A DNA stretch of 64,000 nucleotides from Jiella mangrovi (GTDB lineage Bacteria; Pseudomonadota; Alphaproteobacteria; Rhizobiales; Rhizobiaceae): assembly GCF_017815135.1 (NCBI RefSeq), contig NZ_JAGJCF010000002.1:62001-126000 (forward strand). Direction: 5' to 3'. Positions 24,401-32,632 of this stretch are shown here, one piece after another (within the stretch, counting starts at the first letter, position 1; each line of letters begins with the position of its first letter). Both the position numbers and the translations under genes were made by a program. Below the pieces are notes generated by a model. It did no database searches. It was not told where the DNA came from and worked only from the letters and a program-made list of their open reading frames with translations.

Positions 24401-25382
24401 GAAGCTCGCCGATCTCGGGGCCTTCCTCGCGCTCCGGCTTGTCGAGATAGCGGCTTTCGAACTCGTCCCAGCGCCGCTCGAACGCCTTGACATGCTCTTC
24501 GCTGGCGAGGCTGCCGAGCGAGAGCCTCAGCCGCTCCAGCTCGTCCTTGATATCCCGGCGTTCCGTGACGCTGGCGGCATCACGGGTGTTGATGGTTTCG
24601 CGGATATCGTCCCATTTCTCGTCGGCGACCTTGAGGCTCTCCTCGCGGGCCAGGTCCTTGACCAGGGTGCGGATCGATTCCAGCTCGGATCGCAGCCCCT
24701 TGACGCCGTTCTCGTCGGCGCCGGTCGTCGCCATTTGCGCCAGGCCCTCGTGGACCCGCGCGATCTCGGCGTCGATGCGGTCCGTGCTGGCCCGATCGGC
24801 GATCATCCGCCGCAGGTCGTCGACCGCCTCGCGCATGTCGTCGAAGCGCGGCTGGAAGCTTTTTGCCATGTCGGTGCGCAGTTCCTCGCGCAGCCGCTCG
24901 AGCTGTTCGACGATCGTCGGCCCCGACGTCCGGTGCGAACGAGACGCAAGGCGCGCGGCGGCGGCCGCATCGGCAACGGGCAGTTCGGTGATCGTCTCAC
25001 GCTCCTCGCCAGCAAAGGAGCGTCTGCGCTCGCTGGAGGCCTCTCTGGCGTCTTCGCTCGGGTGCCGGGAACGCTGAGGACGATTGAGCGCGCGCTGGCG
25101 CGTGACGATTTCGGAAACGGCCTTTGACAGATCGGCCCGCGGCGACGACAGCCCTGCCCCCGCCGCAAGGCGCGGCATCGACGCGGGGGCTTCTTCCGCC
25201 TCGCCTGGCACGGAAGCGCCGCTCTCGTGGTGCCTGAGATCCGCCGCGGCGCGTGCGTGGCTTGCCGTAAGCCGGGACAGTCGGGCCTCGAGTTCTTCGA
25301 GGGTCCGGTTCAACGTTTCGAGCGACGTCGTTCCACCGGTGACCTCGCGCTTTTCCGCTTCCATCCCTTTAAGATCGGCCAT
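21471..25382 (-). CDS. podJ: PodJ-like polar localisation factor: coiled coil, TM, Sel1 repeats, peptidoglycan-binding domain
   Basis: The ATG at 25382 has GGAAGAG upstream and gives 1303 residues. Residues roughly 15-620 are charged and heptad-rich, with repeated (V/I)EARLxALxSRxE-type units indicating long coiled coils. A single membrane span (ILLAISAILLALLAVPAAKVA) lies near residue 840, followed by an Ala/Ser/Asp-rich linker. About four Sel1-type TPR repeats follow near 1030-1175 (APAQYSLGTLYEKGNGVEKDLAKARDEYLKAA and relatives). The protein ends with a peptidoglycan-binding domain (RNIQAILIKLGYEPGAPDGVIGDKTTNAIEAFQKDSG). This order matches PodJ of Caulobacter and Hyphomicrobiales: a cytoplasmic scaffold with periplasmic wall-binding C-terminus that organises the new pole. 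It is monocistronic and divergent from the MerR gene. The podJ assignment is strong on architecture. Confidence 0.85.
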   Translation of the reverse strand: MADLKGMEAEKREVTGGTTSLETLNRTLEELEARLSRLTASHARAAADLRHHESGASVPGEAEEAPASMPRLAAGAGLSSPRADLSKAVSEIVTRQRALNRPQRSRHPSEDAREASSERRRSFAGEERETITELPVADAAAAARLASRSHRTSGPTIVEQLERLREELRTDMAKSFQPRFDDMREAVDDLRRMIADRASTDRIDAEIARVHEGLAQMATTGADENGVKGLRSELESIRTLVKDLAREESLKVADEKWDDIRETINTRDAASVTERRDIKDELERLRLSLGSLASEEHVKAFERRWDEFESRYLDKPEREEGPEIGELLKSEMASLRDKLETLASEQSVKAVEERWGSLEERFASRGIEQNIETLSSRMEQLEQTLSKLPDSFALEPIEARLRALSEGLEALGNERRDESDDAHFQALDERLDEISRAIVAAATKAPPVDMSPVERVEARLQALASRVDSLGEADVDAMSARIAELNDRIEGLSNAPAIAALAERIEAFSAHLESLAAIGAAPSPDVSAIEARLAALNSRLEAFSAPALDPEIVAALEDQIIRLSDRIAEVGSASALSDPELDERLATIEFRIEENREAIMESAEAAAEAAVRRMVEDGDGRQSAYVEQLASDLRSLQEMSRASGEQSQSFYEAMHATLLKLVDRIDRIDTDLSQGRASDSNEAQTAAPTDAEEAPRGLRAMLKRRGAKLPVADVEQKDHSDKWQEPEFADYPAEEERAEYTDAADGQQAEDELESQEANRPLAVGSGQPDIVSLIERVRAQQAGRAEEDTNGKADFIAAARRAALAAAAEADAMRASPEIDPEATTSEGIAAKISRRRKPILLAISAILLALLAVPAAKVATQIVSAPVASSSSQTTAEGVAASEDARPSSEAAEDDGAATDAATDNATGQETQTAADDTASAASGSADVADRKSSSDVLAQPASPTVPKNGFSLDDGPAQAGFATQEVAQSAASPASAPSDDGQVAEPASAASAPASESVPQGPAQQASIDSADLPTIPEGVGPEPLINAAKAGDPKALFEIGLRLMEGRAGAPDPALAAKWFSLSADRGFAPAQYSLGTLYEKGNGVEKDLAKARDEYLKAADGGNVRAMHNLAVLYATGIDGKSAPAKAAKWFEMAASYGMTDSQYNLGILYARGAGVDQDMVKSYKWFSIVAKEGDADAAGKRDEIKKALTPEQLKTADAEIAAYSPLPRDDAANTVDIPKDWRGDSAKTETSSIDMARAIRNIQAILIKLGYEPGAPDGVIGDKTTNAIEAFQKDSGLQPTGKVDEALIRKLLERKDG

Positions 25383-25678
25383 TTCCAGCTCTTCCCGACT
25401 TTTGGAGGGCCTCGGGCCCGCCGCCCCGGTTTGCACCGCGACACATCTTGGCACCGCGATGAGAAGCGCCATCTACCTCCAAGGTGGACAGGCATCTTCC
25501 CACTCACGGCTCGTCAGGGATTAGACCGGGAAGCCGGCTTGAAGCTGGAGTCGGATTTCATTCTGTTACAAATCTGTCTTTGAAGAACCGCAATTGGATC
25601 GGTATTCCTCTAAGGAGGGATTCGGGGCTTGCCTTCGGGCAGCGAGACCTGGACCTCGGGGCAAAGTTGGAATCTACA

Positions 25679-26149
25679 ATGTCAAAGCTATCAGCGGTCG
25701 AAAGACCGGAAGAAGAAACACCCGTCGATATCGATTTTCTGCTGGGACTGAGCGGTGATCCCCGTGCAGACAAAGAGACGTTTCGTATCGGCGATCTCTC
25801 GCAGGAATTCGGTGTCACGCTGCGAACGCTGAGGTTTTACGAGGATCGCGGATTGCTGTCGCCGGCCCGTCGCGGCACGACGCGGCTGTACAGCCGCCGC
25901 GATCGCACCCGCCTGCGTCTCATCCTGCTGGCGAAAATGCTTGGCTTTTCCCTCACCGAAGCAAAGCAGCTCATTGAGCTTTACCATCAGCCGAACGGCA
26001 AGCGGAAGCAGCTTGAAGTGTCGCTTGAGCGATTCGAAGAGCAACGCCACATCCTGCTCGAACAGAAGCGCGAGATCGAGGAATCGATCAAGGCGATGGA
26101 CAAGACGATCGATTTCACGCGTTCACGGCTGAGCGAAGCTGCCGAATAA
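25679..26149 (+). CDS. MerR family transcriptional regulator
   Basis: The ATG at 25679 yields 156 residues. An upstream in-frame extension is unlikely because the region before it is intergenic in character. The winged-helix core is clear: FRIGDLSQEFGVTLRTLRFYEDRGLLSPARRGTTRLYSRRDRTRLRLILLAKMLGFSLTEAKQLIELY. It is followed by a C-terminal coiled coil (RFEEQRHILLEQKREIEESIKAMDKTIDFTRSRL). There is no metal-binding cysteine cluster, so a metal-responsive role is unlikely. Regulators of this type, related to LiuR, control acyl-CoA and branched-chain amino acid catabolism in proteobacteria. The thiolase and FadB-like genes follow directly, with palindromes at 26430-26452 as plausible sites. Family assignment is firm; target assignment is inferred. 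Confidence 0.9.
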   Translation: MSKLSAVERPEEETPVDIDFLLGLSGDPRADKETFRIGDLSQEFGVTLRTLRFYEDRGLLSPARRGTTRLYSRRDRTRLRLILLAKMLGFSLTEAKQLIELYHQPNGKRKQLEVSLERFEEQRHILLEQKREIEESIKAMDKTIDFTRSRLSEAAE

Positions 26150-26524
26150 CGGGCGCCTTCGGCGCTCGGTGGCGGTAAGGCAGCGACACCAATTCTGGTG
26201 TCGCTCCGCCGCACGGCATAGCGGACAGCGAAGCTCGGTGTGAGGCGACGCCGCGTCGGTGGGCGTGCCAAGCTCGTGGCCGCCACTTTCGCCCGCCACG
26301 TCCCGCATCGCGGTCACAGACTTCGCGCGGCGCATCTTGTCGTCGAGCCATCTCTCCCAATCTCCCCGATCAGATCGTTCGAAGACGCGTCCGGCCTCTC
26401 GCCCGGCCGACCCCTTGCGATCGGATCGATTGACGTTTACGTCAATGTAAACGACGCCGTCGCCGACGCATCCATCAAACATGTGGAGCGTGTGGCACGG
26501 ATCCCGGGAGAGGAGGCAACGCTT
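26150..26524. other. 375-bp regulatory gap between MerR and thiolase genes
   Basis: The gap holds a strong hairpin just after the MerR stop: AGCGACACCA-ATTC-TGGTGTCGCT at 26182-26205, with outer GGCGG/CCGCC at 26171-26210. This is a probable transcript end without a T-tract. Near the thiolase start are the palindromes described separately. No acyl-CoA dehydrogenase or other gene is present here. Confidence 0.6.
26430..26452 (+). promoter_or_regulatory. two overlapping perfect palindromes upstream of thiolase (candidate MerR/LiuR-type operator)
   Basis: TTGACGT-TT-ACGTCAA (26430-26445) is a perfect 7-bp inverted repeat. It overlaps GTTTAC-GTCAAT-GTAAAC (26435-26452), a perfect 6-bp repeat. 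They lie about 73 bp before the thiolase ATG and downstream of the MerR gene. The sequence resembles the ACGT-centred palindromes of LiuR-type MerR regulators; the match is from memory of the motif class and was not computed. Confidence 0.65.
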
Positions 26525-27733
26525 ATGGCCGAAGCTTACATTTACGATCACGTCCGCACCCCGCGTGGGCGCGGCAAGAAGGACGGCTCGCTGCACGAGG
26601 TGCCGGCGGTGCGTCTCGGCGCGAAGGTTCTCGAGGCTTTGCGCGAGCGCAACGGCATCGATACGGCCAAAGTGGACGACATCATCTTCGGCTGCGTGGA
26701 TCCTGTCGGCGAGGCCGGCAGCGTCATTCCCAAGGCGTCCGCCTTCGAGGCCGGATACGCCTTTTCGGCGCCCGGCATGCAGATTTCGCGCTTTTGCGCA
26801 TCGGGCCTCGACGCGGTCAACCTGGCGGCGGCCAAGGTGGCGCAGGGGGCCGACGATCTCGTGATCGCCGGCGGTGTCGAATCCATGTCGCGCGTCGGTA
26901 TGGGCATGTCCGGTGGCGCCTGGGTCATGGACCCATCCGTCGGCATTCCGGCCTATTTCATGCCGCAGGGCGTTTCGGCCGATCTCATCGCGACCAAATA
27001 CGGCTTCACCCGTGACGATGTCGACGCCTATGCGGTGGAGAGCCAGAAGCGCGCGGCCAAGGCCTGGAGCGAGGGCCGGTTCGCCAATTCGGTCGTCGCG
27101 GTCAAAGACCAGAACGGCATGACGATCCTCGACAAGGACGAGCATATGCGTCCCTCGACGGACATGCAGTCCCTCGGCAGTCTGAAAGCATCCTTTGCCC
27201 AGATCGGCGAGATGGGCGGCTACAATGCCGTCGGCATCCAGGCCCATCCGGAAATCGAGGCGGTCGAGCATGTCCACCATGCCGGCAATTCGTCGGGCAT
27301 CGTCGATGGTGCTGCCGGCGTCCTGATCGGCTCGAAGGCAGGCGGTGAAACGCTCGGCGTCAAGCCGCGGGCCCGCATCCGCGCCTTCGCCAATATCGGC
27401 TCGGACCCGGCATTGATGCTGACCGGCCCCGTCGACGTGACGAACAAGCTCATCGAACGTTCGGGCATGTCCTTGAAGGACATCGACCTCTTCGAGCTCA
27501 ACGAGGCCTTCGCCGCCGTCGTGCTGCGCTATATGCAGGCCTTCGACATCGACCCGAAGATCCTGAACGTCAATGGCGGCGCCATCGCCATGGGCCATCC
27601 GCTCGGGGCGACCGGCGCGATGATCCTCGGCACGGTCCTCGACGAGCTGGAGCGCCAGGACAAGCAGACGGCCCTCGTCACGCTCTGCATCGGCGCCGGT
27701 ATGGGCACGGCGACCATCATCGAGCGCGTGTGA
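26525..27733 (+). CDS. acetyl-CoA C-acyltransferase (thiolase)
   Basis: The ATG at 26525 follows GGAGAGGAGG and gives 402 residues beginning [17 protein letters not shown], the standard thiolase start. The acylated cysteine lies in [15 protein letters not shown], the catalytic His in [16 protein letters not shown], and the second cysteine in [16 protein letters not shown] is also present. The enzyme cleaves 3-ketoacyl-CoA to acetyl-CoA and a shortened acyl-CoA. The long-chain type of sequence and the FadB-like gene 1 kb downstream indicate beta-oxidation rather than PHB synthesis. An EAL-domain gene on the opposite strand lies between the thiolase and the FadB-like gene. Confidence 0.93.
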   Translation: MAEAYIYDHVRTPRGRGKKDGSLHEVPAVRLGAKVLEALRERNGIDTAKVDDIIFGCVDPVGEAGSVIPKASAFEAGYAFSAPGMQISRFCASGLDAVNLAAAKVAQGADDLVIAGGVESMSRVGMGMSGGAWVMDPSVGIPAYFMPQGVSADLIATKYGFTRDDVDAYAVESQKRAAKAWSEGRFANSVVAVKDQNGMTILDKDEHMRPSTDMQSLGSLKASFAQIGEMGGYNAVGIQAHPEIEAVEHVHHAGNSSGIVDGAAGVLIGSKAGGETLGVKPRARIRAFANIGSDPALMLTGPVDVTNKLIERSGMSLKDIDLFELNEAFAAVVLRYMQAFDIDPKILNVNGGAIAMGHPLGATGAMILGTVLDELERQDKQTALVTLCIGAGMGTATIIERV

Positions 27734-27778
27734 GGCGCTTCGATGGGCGTTGCAAGCGTTCAGTCCGACCGGGCGGCG

Positions 27779-28567
27779 TCAGGCGGTGGCGAGAAGGATC
27801 TTCGTCGTCGCCGGCCCGCTGACGTCGATCTGCAGGTCCGGCAGTGCCTGGAACGCGGGCTTGGCGAAGTAGTACCCCTGAAAAAGCCGGACGCCGGCCG
27901 CTTTCAATGCATTGAACTCCGCCGCCGTTTCGATGCCTTCGGCGAGGACCTTGATGTCCAGTTCCCGGGCGACGTAGAGGATCGCCGACAGGATCGTCTG
28001 CCGGGCATGGGACCGGTTGACGTCGCGCACGAGCTTCATGTCGATCTTGATCAGATCCGGCTGGAAATCGGCCAGCAGGCCGAGCCCGGCATAACCGGCG
28101 CCGAAATCGTCGAGGGCGGTGATGAAGCCCATCTTGCGGTATTCGGTGATGATCCGCTTCAGATGATCGACGTCGGTCATCTCTTCGGATTCGGTGAATT
28201 CGAACATGATCGCGCCGAGCGGAAAATCGTTCTTGCGGGCAGCCGCCAGCGTCGCCCTCAGGCAGGCGGCGGGCTCATAGACCGCGTTCGGCAGGAAGTT
28301 GATCGACAGATGCAGGTCGGGGCGCGGGAAAAGCTGCGAGGCGAGTTCGATCGCCTTGACCCGGCACGCCTGGTCGAAGCGGTATTTCTGCTCGTCAGAG
28401 ACCCGGCTGAGGATGGAATACGCCCCCTCGCCCGCCACACCCCTGACGAGCGCCTCATAGCCCCATACCTTGCCGGCAGACGCATCGATGATCGGCTGGA
28501 AGGCCATCGAGAAGTCGAAGTCGAGCGGCTTCGAGGTCTGGCAGCCTGGGCACTCCGGAGCGGACAT
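27779..28567 (-). CDS. EAL-domain c-di-GMP phosphodiesterase with N-terminal CxxC
   Basis: The ATG at 28567, preceded by AAGGAG, gives 262 residues consisting almost only of an EAL domain. Catalytic motifs look intact: EALVRG (Glu38), LSINFLP (Asn metal ligand), FEFTESE, LDDFGAGYAGL (the DDFG(T/A)G loop), DLIKIDMKLV (catalytic Lys), AEGIET and QGYYFAKP. It should therefore hydrolyse cyclic di-GMP. There is no membrane span, GGDEF, PAS or REC domain. The only extra segment is a short N-terminus, MSAPECPGCQ, with CPGC that could bind metal or form a disulfide. The gene is antiparallel between thiolase and the FadB-like gene, 45 nt from the thiolase stop. Confidence 0.92.
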   Translation of the reverse strand: MSAPECPGCQTSKPLDFDFSMAFQPIIDASAGKVWGYEALVRGVAGEGAYSILSRVSDEQKYRFDQACRVKAIELASQLFPRPDLHLSINFLPNAVYEPAACLRATLAAARKNDFPLGAIMFEFTESEEMTDVDHLKRIITEYRKMGFITALDDFGAGYAGLGLLADFQPDLIKIDMKLVRDVNRSHARQTILSAILYVARELDIKVLAEGIETAAEFNALKAAGVRLFQGYYFAKPAFQALPDLQIDVSGPATTKILLATA

Positions 28568-28723
28568 GAGGCGTCTCCTTGTCATCATTCGCAAAAGCCG
28601 ACGGTGCAGTGCAAAGATTGAAACTATCTCAACAAGACGGTCGTCAGTGCCGATAACGTCTTAAATCCGAACATAAATTGTTAGCGGAGCAACGTTTGTC
28701 CGCGACTGGGATGGGAGCCAGAC

Positions 28724-30931
28724 ATGACCTACGAGAACTTCACCGTCGAGACCGATGCCGACGGCATCGCCCTTGTCACATGGGACATGCCGGGTCGCTC
28801 GATGAACGTCTTCACGGACGAGGCAACGGGTGAGATCGACGCGATCATCGACCAGATCGCAGCCGACGACGCCGTCAAGGGCGCGGTGATCACGTCCGGC
28901 AAGAAGGGCTCCTTCACCGGCGGCGCCGACCTGAAATCGGTCAGCGCGATGTTCGAGGACTTCTACGCCGAGGTCGGCAGGAACAACGATGCGGCGATCG
29001 CCACGCTGTTCGAGCGCGCCGGGCGGATGTCCTGGATCTGGCGCAAGCTGGAAACCTGCGGCAAGCCTTTCGTCGCGGCGATCAACGGCACCTGCATGGG
29101 CGGAGGCTTCGAGCTGGCGCTGGCGAGCCACGCCCGCATCGCGGCGCGCTCGGCCAAGATGGGCCTGCCGGAAGTCAAGGTCGGCATTCTGCCCGGCGCC
29201 GGCGGCACCCAGCGCGTGCCCCGCATGATGGATACGCAGGGCGCGCTGCAGATGCTGATGAAGGGCTCGACCCTTTCGGCCGACGACGCCCTTAAGATGG
29301 GCCTGATCGACGCCGTGGTCGAGGAAGGCGAACTCGTCAGTGCGGCCAAGGAGATGCTGAAAAAGGGTGTCTCGCCGGTCAAACCCTGGGACGAAGACCG
29401 CTTCAAGCTGCCGTCGGGCCCGGTCTATTCGCCGGCCGGCGCCAAGGTCTGGCCCGCCGTCGCCTCGCTCTACCGCAAGGAGACGAGCGACAACTATCCC
29501 TCGGCCAAGGCGATCGTGAAATGCGTCTATGAGGGCCTGCTGCTGCCGATGGATACGGCGCTGAAGGTCGAGCAGCGCTATTTCACCGAGGTGCTGCGCA
29601 CCACCGAGGCGCGGATGATGATCCGCTCGCTCTTCGTCTCCTCGCAGGCGCTGGCGAAAGGCGCCCGCCGGCCGAAGGACGTGCCGGCGACCGACCTGAA
29701 GAAGATCGGCGTCATCGGCGCCGGCTTCATGGGCGCCGGCATCGCCTATGTCGCAGCCATGGGCGGGCTGGAGGTCGTGCTGATCGACCAGGAGCAGGCA
29801 GCCGCCGACAAGGGCAAGGGACATTCGCAGAAGCTGGTCGAAGGCGCCGTGTCGAAAGGCCGGATGAAGCAGGAGAAGGGCGAGCAGCTTCTTTCCCGCA
29901 TCACCGCCACCACCGACTACGGCCAGCTCGCCGATGCCGGCCTCGTGATCGAAGCGGTGTTCGAGGATCGCGACGTCAAGGCCGAGGTGACGAAGAAGGT
30001 CGCCGAGGTCCTCTCCAAGGATGCGATCTACGCTTCCAATACCTCGACCATTCCGATCACCAGCCTCGCCACGGCCTTTCCCGATCAGGATCGCTTCATC
30101 GGCATCCACTTCTTCTCGCCGGTGGACCGGATGCAGCTGACCGAGGTGATCCTCGGTGAGAAGACCGGCGACAAGGCGCTGGCGGTCGCGCTCGACTTCA
30201 TCCGCGTCATCAAGAAGACGCCGATTGTCGTCAATGACAGTCGCGGCTTCTTCGCCAATCGCTGCGTCCTTCGCTACATGAACGAGGCCTATGACATGCT
30301 CGTCGAGGGCGTGCCGCCGGCGATGATCGAGAATGCCGCCAAGTTCGCCGGCATGCCCGTCGGGCCCCTCGCCCTCAACGACGAGACGGCGGTCGATCTG
30401 TCGCAGAAGATCATGAAGGCGACCATGCGCGACATGGGCGAGGACGCCGTCGATCCGCGCCACTTCCAGCTGGTCGAGACGATGGTCGGTGGTGGCCGAC
30501 TTGGCCGCAAAGCCGGCAAGGGCTTCTACGACTATCCCGAGAAGCCGGCGAAGAAAAAGCTCTGGCCGGGTCTGAAGGAGATGTTCGAGCAGAAGGACCC
30601 CGAGACCATCGATTTCGAGGAGCTGAAGCAGCGCTTCCTCGTCACGATGGCGCTCGAAGCGGCCCGCACCATGGCCGAAGGCGTCGTCGTCGATCCGCGC
30701 GAGGCCGATATCGGTTCGATCTTCGGATTCGGCTTCGCCCCCTATACCGGCGGCACCATCAGCTACATCGACGGAATGGGCGTGAAGGCCTTCGTCGCCC
30801 TGTGTGAAAAGCTCGAGGCAAGGTTCGGCGAGCGCTTTGCGCCGATCCCGCTGCTGAAGGAAATGGCCGACAAGGGCGAGACCTTCTACCAAAGGTTCGA
30901 TCCGGCCGGGGTTTCAGCAAGGGCCGCCTGA
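28724..30931 (+). CDS. bifunctional enoyl-CoA hydratase / 3-hydroxyacyl-CoA dehydrogenase (FadB/FadJ-like)
   Basis: This is a 735-residue fatty-acid oxidation protein. The N-terminal crotonase domain has the oxyanion-hole segment SFTGGADLKS and NGTCMGGGFELALASHARIA, with GLPEVKVGILPGAGGTQRVPR. Near residue 325 begins a Rossmann domain, KKIGVIGAGFMGAGIAYVAA. It continues through the 3-hydroxyacyl-CoA dehydrogenase catalytic His in IGIHFFSPVDRMQLTEVI and the C-terminal helical domain with GRLGRKAGKGFYDYPEKP. The enzyme hydrates enoyl-CoA and oxidises the resulting 3-hydroxyacyl-CoA, supplying the thiolase at 26525. In related genomes an acyl-CoA dehydrogenase gene often lies in the same locus; none is present here. 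A terminator-like hairpin follows. Confidence 0.93.
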   Translation: MTYENFTVETDADGIALVTWDMPGRSMNVFTDEATGEIDAIIDQIAADDAVKGAVITSGKKGSFTGGADLKSVSAMFEDFYAEVGRNNDAAIATLFERAGRMSWIWRKLETCGKPFVAAINGTCMGGGFELALASHARIAARSAKMGLPEVKVGILPGAGGTQRVPRMMDTQGALQMLMKGSTLSADDALKMGLIDAVVEEGELVSAAKEMLKKGVSPVKPWDEDRFKLPSGPVYSPAGAKVWPAVASLYRKETSDNYPSAKAIVKCVYEGLLLPMDTALKVEQRYFTEVLRTTEARMMIRSLFVSSQALAKGARRPKDVPATDLKKIGVIGAGFMGAGIAYVAAMGGLEVVLIDQEQAAADKGKGHSQKLVEGAVSKGRMKQEKGEQLLSRITATTDYGQLADAGLVIEAVFEDRDVKAEVTKKVAEVLSKDAIYASNTSTIPITSLATAFPDQDRFIGIHFFSPVDRMQLTEVILGEKTGDKALAVALDFIRVIKKTPIVVNDSRGFFANRCVLRYMNEAYDMLVEGVPPAMIENAAKFAGMPVGPLALNDETAVDLSQKIMKATMRDMGEDAVDPRHFQLVETMVGGGRLGRKAGKGFYDYPEKPAKKKLWPGLKEMFEQKDPETIDFEELKQRFLVTMALEAARTMAEGVVVDPREADIGSIFGFGFAPYTGGTISYIDGMGVKAFVALCEKLEARFGERFAPIPLLKEMADKGETFYQRFDPAGVSARAA

Positions 30932-30987
30932 GCTCTGCAACCCGGATCGGCGGCCGGCCAGATGGGCCACGCCGCTCGCGCATGACG

Positions 30988-31036
30988 AAAGGGTCTGGCG
31001 CCGTCCCGAGATCGAACGGGATGGCGCCAGACCTTT
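30988..31036 (+). terminator. terminator-like hairpin after the FadB-like gene
   Basis: AAAGGGTCTGGCGCC and GGCGCCAGACCTTT are complementary with one bulged G. An inner CCCG/CGGG pair extends the stem across the loop. The stem is long and GC-rich, followed by CTTTG rather than a long T-run. It lies 57 bp after the stop codon and probably ends the plus-strand transcript. Confidence 0.7.
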
Positions 31037-31265
31037 GCCATGTTTAATAGATCAAATTCGAATAAAGGGATGCCAAGCGGACTTGCGGCGGCGCGGTCCC
31101 GAAGTCAGGGGAAGGCTTCGGGGATCAGGCGCAATAATGCGGAATGGGACGGACGCGCCATGGTGCCGACCGGCCTGTCCAGCCGTCGCAGGGGTCCGTC
31201 CGGTTCCCCGCGCGCTCAGCCGCCAAGGCGGCAGCCGAGGGGATCGACACAGAGACGGGGAAGCC

Positions 31266-32615
31266 ATGCGACCGGGGGATCTTCCGTCCCGGGACGGAAA
31301 AGAATTTGCCGACAGCTGCCACAGCGCCGATCGCCCCAGCGAGGAGACGATTCGTAGCCGCCTGATCGATCGCAGGCGCGCATTCGACGCGGCCGAGGCC
31401 GACCGTCGGCTGCTCGGCCGGATGCGCAAGCGCATGCGCCCGGCGGCCGGCTCGCGCAGGCCGCAGCTTGCGCTGGAAGCGCCGCTCGCCGCGATGCGCG
31501 GGGCGGCGCGCGGCCTCAGCGAGCGGCCGATCGTTTCCTTTGTCGCGGTGGCGTGCCTCTCCGCCGTCATTCTCGTGCCCCTGGCATTGTCCGCCCTGGC
31601 GCCCCTGCCCGGCGAAGCTCCCGCGCCGTCCGCTCTTGCATCGCGCAGCAATCCGGCCGCAGCGCATCGACCTTCCTCCGCCCGGACCGCGGAAAACGGA
31701 ACCCTCGGCGCGAGCGCGCGTAGCGACGTTGCCGCGGGCAGGCGCGACACCGTCGAAGCCGATGCAGCTCTGGCCGAGGCCTCGATCGCTGCGGCACTGA
31801 ACGACACACGCAGCAGCGCCTCAAGTGCTTCCTCCCCGTCGCAGAGCGGCACCAGCGGCAACGCTGGCCGAAAAACCGCCTCGGCCTACGCGCAACCTGT
31901 CGGGCCGGGACTGCCCGACGATGCATCGCTGCGCCGACAGGCAGCGCGCGCTCCCTGGTCTGGGCCCGCCGCGGCGCCCGGCGGCGCAGCCCCCGTCGGA
32001 GCCCGCCCCGACGTCGGGGCCGAGACCAGCATCGCCGCCAACAACATGCCCGCCATCGATCCGGCCGCCGCCGCCCTGGCCTTACGGCTTCCATCCGGAC
32101 CGGACGAGGCTTTCACGGATCTCGATCCGACGGCGACGGGCAGCATCGTCGGTTCGCCCGCGACGACGAGCGATGTCGTCGTCCCAGGCGCACTCACTCC
32201 GGCGGCCTCCATGGTCGTGCCGGCCCCCGATGCGACATCCGCCCCGATCGGCGATTTCGTCGCGGTCTCACCGTCGATCCTGATCGCGTCCACGCAAGCC
32301 GCCACCACGCCAGCGAGCAAGGCGGAAACGCCGAGGCCGTCTCTCCTTGGAGAGACGGCAGAGCCCGGCAATGCCGCAGCCGGCGCCGCTCTTCCATCCG
32401 GCGAGACGGCCGCTCTGCCCGCAAATGAAGGGCGGGCGACGGCCTCGGTCAATCTGCGCGCCGAGCCGACCAATGACGGGACCATCGTCGCCGTTCTCGC
32501 CAAGGGCGAGGCCTTGAAGATCCTGTCATGCCAGAGCTGGTGCGAAGTCGAGACCGATAGGGGAAACAGGGGCTTCGTCTACGAAAAGTTCGTCGCGCGC
32601 ACGCCGCAGGAGTAA
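31266..32615 (+). CDS. membrane-anchored SH3-domain protein with low-complexity linker
   Basis: The ATG at 31266 follows a GGGGA-type site and gives 449 residues. A charged cytoplasmic N-terminus (about 85 residues, Arg-rich) precedes one membrane span (PIVSFVAVACLSAVILVPLALSAL). A long Ala/Pro/Ser/Thr-rich linker (about 110-385) leads to a C-terminal bacterial SH3 domain: ASVNLRAEPTNDGTIVAVLAKGEALKIL...WCEVETDRGNRGFVYEKFV. Bacterial SH3 domains usually bind cell-wall peptides, so a type II anchored envelope protein is likely. No catalytic domain is visible. The start is the least certain part; the frame is open further upstream. Confidence 0.72.
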   Translation: MRPGDLPSRDGKEFADSCHSADRPSEETIRSRLIDRRRAFDAAEADRRLLGRMRKRMRPAAGSRRPQLALEAPLAAMRGAARGLSERPIVSFVAVACLSAVILVPLALSALAPLPGEAPAPSALASRSNPAAAHRPSSARTAENGTLGASARSDVAAGRRDTVEADAALAEASIAAALNDTRSSASSASSPSQSGTSGNAGRKTASAYAQPVGPGLPDDASLRRQAARAPWSGPAAAPGGAAPVGARPDVGAETSIAANNMPAIDPAAAALALRLPSGPDEAFTDLDPTATGSIVGSPATTSDVVVPGALTPAASMVVPAPDATSAPIGDFVAVSPSILIASTQAATTPASKAETPRPSLLGETAEPGNAAAGAALPSGETAALPANEGRATASVNLRAEPTNDGTIVAVLAKGEALKILSCQSWCEVETDRGNRGFVYEKFVARTPQE

Positions 32616-32632
32616 GCGCCCGGCTGCGCCTG

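Noticed and set aside
28661-30892. 743-residue open frame antisense to the FadB-like gene
   Set aside because: It is a compositional shadow of a high-GC gene: Arg/Asp/Gly/His-rich, no recognised domain, fully overlapped by a strongly conserved enzyme on the other strand.
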